From: Actinomycetota bacterium
GTDB lineage: Bacteria; Actinomycetota; Actinomycetes; Nanopelagicales; Nanopelagicaceae
NCBI GenBank assembly: GCA_947490605.1
Contig: CANLHE010000041.1
Coordinates: forward strand, 1-6,678
DNA: 6,678 nt
Direction of reading: 5' to 3'
The translations under genes and the position numbers were made by a program. The notes beneath the pieces are model-generated. The model had not been told where the DNA came from, did no database searches, and saw only the letters and a program-made list of their open reading frames with translations. Below are positions 1 through 6,678 of this stretch, piece after piece; within the stretch, counting starts at the first letter, position 1, and each line of letters opens with the position of its first letter.

Positions 1-2299
<2,299 letters not shown>

Positions 2300-2303
<4 letters not shown>

Positions 2304-3937
2304 ATTTTTACTCGTTCAGCAAAGTTCAAGACATAATCAGCAGAAAGCAGTGTTTGAGATCGGTGAGATATAACCAAAACTGTTTTACCAAGTGAAGTTT
2401 GTTCTTTTATGGCTAGATCAATTTTACTTTGACTAATCTCATCTACAGATGCTGTAGGTTCATCTAAAATCAGCAATTGGGCAGGCTTAATTAATGCCCT
2501 GGCTAATGCAATTTTTCGTTTTTGCCCAATAGAAAGCGCTTCATTGATTGTTCCCATCTGAGTATCCCCGCCGGATGGTAATTCCGATAATTCTATTCCC
2601 ACCTTTTGAAGTTGCTTAATTAATTCATATCTATCCAGATTTGGATTGGCACATTGAATGCAATCGATAACAGATGCGACTGGAAAATGTGGCTCCTGCG
2701 GCATCCAAGAAATTAGTTTTCGCCAACTATCCTTATCTATCTTATGAAGATCAAAGAGATCATTATCAACACTGACTAATACTTGTCCTTGATAATTTTC
2801 TTGATAGCCAAGCAGAATTTGCAGCAACGAGCTTTTACCAACCCCAGATGGACCAACAATCAAGTTGACTGCATTTTTCTCTATAACTCCTGCAGGGATT
2901 TTTACGGCTGCCCGAGAATTGAACTCAATTTTTAAGTCAGTCCAAGATATTTGGTCAAACTTCTTTATTTTAATTAATCCTTCTGGATCCTTTCTATCCA
3001 AGATGGTAAATATCTGACTGGCAGCGCTTACTCCATCAGATGCTGCATGAAAGTGAGCAGCTACCTGTCTTATCGGCCAATAAACCTCTGGGGCAAGGAT
3101 TAAAACAAATAACCCTGTTTGGAGTGAGATCGTTCCATTTACTAGCCGTAAGCCAATAGTTACCGCAATTAAAGCTACAGATAATGTGGCAATTAATTCC
3201 AAAGCTAATGAAGATAAAAAGGAAATTCGCAGAACCTTCATGGTTTCTTGTCGATACTTGTCATTAACCTGCTTAAGCCTTGCGATTTGATATTTAGATC
3301 TGCCATAAACTTTTAAAGTTTGTAATCCAGATAGTAAATCTAGGAAATAACCAGATAATAAAGAGAGGGTTTGCCATTTGCGATCGGTGGCACTTGCCGT
3401 AAAGCGGCCAATTAACATGCCAAATAATGGAATTAGTGGCACGGTTAAAATTAGGACCACGCCAGATATGAAATCTTGGGTGGAAATTGCGATTCCAACA
3501 AAAAGTGGGATAACTGAGGCTATAAATAACTGAGGTATGAATCTAGAGAAGTACGGGTCTAAATTATCAATTCCCTTTGTTGCTAAAAGAGATAATTGAG
3601 CTGGGCCATTCTTATAATCAACTTTTCCAGAAAGTAAATGTGATACCAACTGAAAGCGCAACTCTCGGCGAATAGCACTACTTGCAACTGCTGCTAATCG
3701 CTCGGTTAGGTAACTTAGTAAGGCCTTTGCAATATAGATAATTGCTATCCAAATCAAATATATTTCAATTTGATTTAAAGCCTTTTTCTCTACAAATGCC
3801 TGCACAATAAAAATAGAGAGCAGTGCGCTTTGGGCGATAGTTAATACCGCACCAAGAAGTGCAATGACTACCGATGCGATAGTGAAACCGCGACTACTTC
3901 GAGAGTATCGAAATAGCCGCGGATCAATTGGCTTCAC
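2300..3937 (-). CDS. cydD: Cytochrome bd assembly ABC transporter, CydD subunit
   Basis: 545 residues, with a transmembrane domain (about 1-310) followed by an ATPase domain. The start KPIDPRLFRYSR resembles the conserved N-terminus of actinobacterial CydD, which supports the GTG at 3937; no earlier start is possible because the cydB TAA lies in the same frame one codon upstream. LAPEVYWPIRQVAAHFHAA (282-300) is a CydD-type segment. ATPase motifs are Walker A GPSGVGKS (362-369), Q-loop Gln414, signature LSIGQ (468-472), Walker B LLILDE (488-493) and H-loop His525. It pairs with CydC to form the exporter needed for insertion of haem or redox balance during cytochrome bd assembly. The third signature residue is Ile rather than Gly; from memory other CydD proteins also vary here. 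Only 20 residues follow the H-loop, shorter than in E. coli. I see no clear Shine-Dalgarno sequence, so translation probably depends on ribosomes finishing cydB. Confidence 0.93.
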
Positions 3938-3940
3938 AGA

Positions 3941-4984
3941 TTATGAGTTTATCTTGTCCAGCACTCCGCTTTCAGGAGTTGGAATTGAAGATGCACTCAA
4001 ACGTTTTCTAAATACCCAATATGTCCAGCCTTGATAAATTAAGACAAGTGGCGTCATTACAACTGCCACATATGTCATAACCTTCAAGGTGTAGTCAGTG
4101 CTGGAGGCGTTAAAGATATCTAGAGAATCTGCAATATTTAGCGAACTTGGCATCACATATGGATACAAAGCGCTAAATAATGTGACAACAACTAATGCCA
4201 AAGTTGTTGCTGAAGCAAGGAAAGCCCAACCTTCGCGGCCGCGACGATTAGCTTCCAAACTACCAAGCCAGGCTAGAACTATCACAAGTGATAGCACCAT
4301 CACACTGGATTTGTCGGTTAATGCCAAGTTTGTCCAACTCAGGAATAGAACTGCAAGTAAAGCTGAAACTAATCCAAGCTGGCCAGCTAATTTATTTGCC
4401 CGCACTCTAATTGCACCATCAGTTTTTAACGCAATAAACAACGCGCCATGAGTTGCAAACAAAAATAGGGTAACCCCGCCACCTAGGAGTGCGTATGGAT
4501 TGAGTAGGTTAAAGAAACCTCCAACATACTCAATTACCCCAGCCTGACTTCTTTCAAGTGGCACACCTCTGACAATATTTGCAAAGGCGACTCCCCAAAG
4601 CAGGGAGGGAATAAAGCTGGAAATAATGATTGCGTTATCCCATCTATTTCGCCATTTAATATCGCCATACTTACTGCGATACTCAAATGAAACACCGCGA
4701 ATAATTAGTGAGATTAAGATTAAAAACAGTGGAAGATAAAAACCGCTAAACAAAGTGGCATACCACTCAGGGAAGGCGGCAAATGTGGCACCACCTGCAA
4801 CTAGTAACCAAACCTCATTCCCATCCCATACCGGCCCTAAGGTTGTAAGCAAAGCTCTTCGTTCTGCTTGATTTTTACCAATTACTTTAAGCAACATTCC
4901 AACGCCAAAATCAAAGCCCTCCAGAATGAAGTAGCCAATCCACAATGTGGCAATGGTTAAAAACCAAAATGTATTTAATGACAT
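3941..4984 (-). CDS. cydB: Cytochrome bd ubiquinol/menaquinol oxidase subunit II
   Basis: 347 residues, of usual length for CydB and strongly hydrophobic, with about eight to nine membrane segments. Family-defining stretches are LEGFDFGVGML (21-31, Asp25 is the counterpart of the proton-path aspartate in E. coli), GPVWDGNEVWLL (50-61) and RGVSFEYR (96-103), and ATHGALFIALKTDG (177-190). CydB is the partner of CydA in the heterodimeric oxidase in the cytoplasmic membrane; it carries no catalytic haem in E. coli but contributes to the proton and oxygen routes. The ATG at 4984 lies 16 bp after the cydA stop and follows a strong purine-rich ribosome binding site. There is no room for a cydX-type small subunit gene after it: cydD begins 3 bp beyond the stop. 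No defects are visible. Confidence 0.95.
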   Translation of the reverse strand: MSLNTFWFLTIATLWIGYFILEGFDFGVGMLLKVIGKNQAERRALLTTLGPVWDGNEVWLLVAGGATFAAFPEWYATLFSGFYLPLFLILISLIIRGVSFEYRSKYGDIKWRNRWDNAIIISSFIPSLLWGVAFANIVRGVPLERSQAGVIEYVGGFFNLLNPYALLGGGVTLFLFATHGALFIALKTDGAIRVRANKLAGQLGLVSALLAVLFLSWTNLALTDKSSVMVLSLVIVLAWLGSLEANRRGREGWAFLASATTLALVVVTLFSALYPYVMPSSLNIADSLDIFNASSTDYTLKVMTYVAVVMTPLVLIYQGWTYWVFRKRLSASSIPTPESGVLDKINS

Positions 4985-4990
4985 TTTTTT

Positions 4991-5000
4991 CTCCCCTTCC
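4991..5000 (-). promoter_or_regulatory. Ribosome binding site of cydB
   Basis: Read on the minus strand, GGAAGGGGAG fills the cydA-cydB gap, followed by six A residues and the ATG at 4984. The spacing of 6 nt from the GGAG core fits a Shine-Dalgarno sequence and fixes the start codon. It closely resembles the site before cydA. Confidence 0.75.
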
Positions 5001-6392
5001 TTAGTAGGCCATGGTTAAGACTTGATCAGACTCTGCTTTTGTTGCAGATACTTTTTCAGGCCCAACCTTGATTGCTCGGATAAATAACTTGAACTCAATT
5101 ACTGCCAAGAGTCCATAAAGAGCAGTAAACACAATCATTGTGAATAAGACTTCACCGGCTGTAACTGTTGGTGAAACACCATTTGCGGTTTTAAACAAAC
5201 CAAATACCACCCATGGTTGGCGAGCTGTTTCAGTGAAGATCCAGCCAAATGAGTTTGAAAGTAATGGCAAGAATGGCATTGAGATCATCGCTGGTAGGAA
5301 CCATTTTGCATTTGTTGGTGTTCCGCCTTTGCGCATTCGCCACAGCACAATTAGTGCAAATAAAGATGCAATTGCGCCAAAGCCAATCATTAATCTAAAC
5401 CCCCAATAGGCAAGTGGAATATTTGGTGTGTAATCACCTGCGCCATAGCTTTTCTCATACTCCGCTTGCAAATTATTGATTCCTTCAACTGTGCCATTGA
5501 CATCTCCAGTAGACATAAAGGAGAGAAGCCCAGGCAATCCAATCTGAAAGACAGATCTTGAACCATCTAATGTGCCAAGAGTAAATAATGAAAATGGTGC
5601 GTTATCACTAGTTTCATATAGCGCTTCCGCTGCTGCCATCTTCATTGGTTGTTGCTCAGTCATAATTCGAGCACTCCAGTCACCAGTTAATGAGACCAGC
5701 ACAAAGGAGATAATCACAGTAACAAGGCCGAGCTTTAATGCTGGACGGGCAACATCTAGATCACGATTTTGCACCATCATCCAACCAGCAACCGCTGCAA
5801 ATAAACCACCAGCAGTTAAGAAAGCGGCTGGAATGGTGTGCAGAAATGTTGCAACTGCAGTATTTTGAGTAAGAACGGCAACAATATCGGTTAACTCTGC
5901 TCTGCCACGTTCTGCGTTATAGGTGTAACCAACTGGGTGCTGCATAAAAGCATTTGCTGCCAGAATAAAGTAGGCAGAAAATAATGTGCCAAAGGATGCA
6001 ATCCAGATTGTGGCTAGGTGCATTTTCTTAGATAACTTGTCCCAACCAAAAATCCAAATACCTAAGAAGGTAGATTCTAAGAAGAAAGCAAGTAGACCCT
6101 CCATTGCAAGTGGTGCTCCAAAAATATCGCCAACAAATCGGCTATATGAAGACCAGTTCATTCCAAATTGGAATTCCTGCACAATGCCAGTGACAACGCC
6201 CATGGCAAAGTTAATTAAAAATAACTTGCCAAAAAACTTAGTTGCCCTCAAATAAGATTCTTTGCCTGTTCGATACCAAGCTGTTTGAAGACCTGCCACC
6301 AAAAAACCTGAGCCAATTGTGATTGGCACAAATATAAAGTGATAGACGGTGGTAATCGCAAATTGCCATCTTGCTAAATCTAATGAATTCAT
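5001..6392 (-). CDS. cydA: Cytochrome bd ubiquinol/menaquinol oxidase subunit I
   Basis: 463 residues with about nine membrane segments. It oxidises quinol and reduces oxygen to water, using haems b558, b595 and d, without pumping protons. Nearly every functional residue known from E. coli CydA can be placed one position earlier: His18 (haem ligand, E. coli His19), Glu98 and Glu106 (Glu99, Glu107), His185 (b558 ligand, His186), Lys251 and Glu256 in QPMKMAAAE (Q-loop Lys252, Glu257), and Met335 in YWGFRLMIG (b558 ligand, Met393). The offset of 58 at the methionine shows that the long Q-loop insertion of E. coli is missing, so this is the short Q-loop type, as in Mycobacterium and Bacillus. The conserved GRQPW motif reads ARQPW (390-394). 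The ATG at 6392 is preceded by AAAGGGGAGAG. First gene of the cydABDC operon; in actinobacteria the quinol is most likely menaquinol (inferred). Confidence 0.96.
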   Translation of the reverse strand: MNSLDLARWQFAITTVYHFIFVPITIGSGFLVAGLQTAWYRTGKESYLRATKFFGKLFLINFAMGVVTGIVQEFQFGMNWSSYSRFVGDIFGAPLAMEGLLAFFLESTFLGIWIFGWDKLSKKMHLATIWIASFGTLFSAYFILAANAFMQHPVGYTYNAERGRAELTDIVAVLTQNTAVATFLHTIPAAFLTAGGLFAAVAGWMMVQNRDLDVARPALKLGLVTVIISFVLVSLTGDWSARIMTEQQPMKMAAAEALYETSDNAPFSLFTLGTLDGSRSVFQIGLPGLLSFMSTGDVNGTVEGINNLQAEYEKSYGAGDYTPNIPLAYWGFRLMIGFGAIASLFALIVLWRMRKGGTPTNAKWFLPAMISMPFLPLLSNSFGWIFTETARQPWVVFGLFKTANGVSPTVTAGEVLFTMIVFTALYGLLAVIEFKLFIRAIKVGPEKVSATKAESDQVLTMAY

Positions 6393-6403
6393 CTCTCCCC
6401 TTT
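6393..6403 (-). promoter_or_regulatory. Ribosome binding site of cydA
   Basis: The minus strand reads AAAGGGGAGAG directly before the ATG at 6392. The AAGGGG part has suitable spacing for 16S pairing. The same GGGGAG core precedes cydB, but neither cydD nor cydC has one. Confidence 0.7.
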
Positions 6404-6446
6404 GCCTAAAAAATATTTTTCAAGCAAAGATTATTTTCCTCTAAGA

Positions 6447-6455
6447 ATTATCACA
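6447..6455 (-). promoter_or_regulatory. Candidate extended -10 promoter of the cydABDC operon
   Basis: On the minus strand TGTGATAAT contains a TG dinucleotide one base before GATAAT, a 5-of-6 match to the TATAAT -10 box. It would start transcription near 6440 and give a leader of about 48 nt before cydA. No good -35 hexamer lies 16-18 bp upstream (the region is CA-rich), so the promoter would rely on the extended -10 or on an activator. A 12 bp AT palindrome (6409-6420) sits in the leader. Identified by eye only; the region is AT-rich, so a chance match is possible. Confidence 0.4.
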
Positions 6456-6477
6456 GCCTTAACAAATACTGTGTGTA

Positions 6478-6503
6478 GTAAATCACCGGCGTAAAATCAC
6501 CGC
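6478..6503. repeat. Tandem 13 bp direct repeat upstream of cydA, possible regulator site
   Basis: Two abutting copies on the plus strand: GTAAATCACCGGC (6478-6490) and GTAAAATCACCGC (6491-6503). They share GTAAA, ATCACCG and the final C, differing mainly by one inserted A and one lost G. Relative to a transcription start near 6440 they cover about -38 to -63, the place where an activator such as a response regulator often binds. No known operator consensus was recognised. Confidence 0.4.
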
Positions 6504-6517
6504 ATAAAGTTTATTAC

Positions 6518-6545
6518 AAAAATATTAATTGAGGGCTAGCCCTCA
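6518..6545 (-). terminator. Probable intrinsic terminator of the upstream membrane-protein gene
   Basis: The 16 bp perfect palindrome TGAGGGCTAGCCCTCA (6530-6545) can fold as a 6 bp GC-rich stem with a CTAG loop. In minus-strand direction it starts 7 nt after the stop codon at 6553-6555 and is followed by ATTAATATTTTTG, whose T-run is at 6518-6522. The T-run begins 7 nt from the stem, farther than ideal. It would separate the upstream gene from the cyd operon. A palindromic protein-binding site is the alternative. Confidence 0.55.
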
Positions 6546-6552
6546 TAAACAA

Positions 6553-6678
6553 TTACTTATTCTCTTGGCTTTTAATTTGTTTTCTAGATAACAAGATGTG
6601 CCCAATAAATCCAATAAGTAATGCTGCAATCACACCTAGATTTGCATAGGCCCATTGACCCTCTTTACCGCCAATTGG
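6553..6678 (-). CDS. C-terminal end of a membrane protein, possibly a permease (N-terminally cut by window edge)
   Basis: An open frame enters from the right edge and ends with TAA at 6553-6555, giving 41 residues that begin PIGGKEGQWAYANLG and end RKQIKSQENK. Residues 10-30 of this piece, rich in Ala, Leu, Ile and Gly, form one membrane helix, followed by a short positively charged tail expected to lie in the cytoplasm. The ending resembles that of some actinobacterial NCS1-type purine/cytosine permeases, but this is from memory and weak; other multi-pass transporters would look similar. Codon use and composition match the neighbours, and a terminator-like palindrome follows the stop, both favouring a real gene. 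It lies in the same orientation as the cyd operon, 160 bp upstream of cydA, and is probably transcribed separately. Confidence 0.6.
   Translation of the reverse strand, partial: PIGGKEGQWAYANLGVIAALLIGFIGHILLSRKQIKSQENK

Noticed and set aside
3938..5000. A cydX/cydY-type small subunit gene in the operon
   Set aside because: The gaps after cydA and cydB are 16 and 3 bp, and no small hydrophobic open frame fits within or next to them.
4098..6255. Plus-strand open frames opposite cydB and cydA (4098-4451, 5140-5409, 5572-5868, 5986-6255)
   Set aside because: They are shadows of the strongly conserved oxidase genes; products are rich in Asn, Lys, Pro and Ser and resemble no family.
6409..6420. 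AAAAATATTTTT palindrome in the cydA leader as a regulatory element
   Set aside because: An A/T-only palindrome in an AT-rich leader is likely by chance and would form a very weak hairpin.
6441..6460. Rex or CRP/FNR-type operator around TGTGATAATTCTTAG upstream of cydA
   Set aside because: Only the left half TGTGA is present; the symmetric right half TCACA or ATCAA is missing.

Overview
The window looks like a piece of chromosome from a low-GC, streamlined actinobacterium. Base composition is roughly 40% G+C by eye. The left-edge gene matches the actinobacterial GuaB1 type of the IMPDH/GMPR family. The cyd genes run in the order A-B-D-C with a short Q-loop CydA, as in many Actinobacteria. Genes are packed with 3-16 bp gaps or overlaps. 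This fits freshwater Nanopelagicales (acI: Planktophila/Nanopelagicus) best, but that placement is an inference from style and family, not a database match.

Layout: positions 1-709 (+) hold the C-terminal half of a GuaB1-type nucleotide oxidoreductase, probably a GMP reductase. It runs tail to tail, with a 20 bp overlap, into a complete four-gene operon on the minus strand. Read in transcription order this is cydA (6392-5001), cydB (4984-3941), cydD (3937-2300) and cydC (2303-690). Upstream of cydA lies a 160 bp non-coding gap with a purine-rich ribosome binding site, a candidate extended -10 promoter, a 13 bp tandem direct repeat and a 16 bp perfect palindrome. The palindrome is followed by a T-run and probably terminates the preceding gene. 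The right edge (6553-6678, minus strand) is the last 41 codons of a membrane protein, perhaps a permease.

How the genes work together: CydA and CydB form the cytochrome bd quinol oxidase, a high-affinity, non-proton-pumping terminal oxidase. CydD and CydC form the heterodimeric ABC transporter needed to assemble it (described as a heme transporter, earlier as a cysteine/glutathione exporter). All haem ligands and catalytic residues I can place are present in CydA, and both ABC subunits keep Walker A, Q-loop, Walker B and H-loop residues, so the operon looks functional.

I see no clear sign of an undescribed system, insertion sequence, CRISPR array or RNA gene. The points worth a second look are small-scale: both ABC subunits lack the usual C-terminal tail, CydD has a non-canonical signature motif, cydB and cydD are in the same frame separated by a stop and one codon, CydA has an ARQPW variant of a conserved motif, the upstream direct repeat could be an activator site, and the guaB1/cydC ends overlap.
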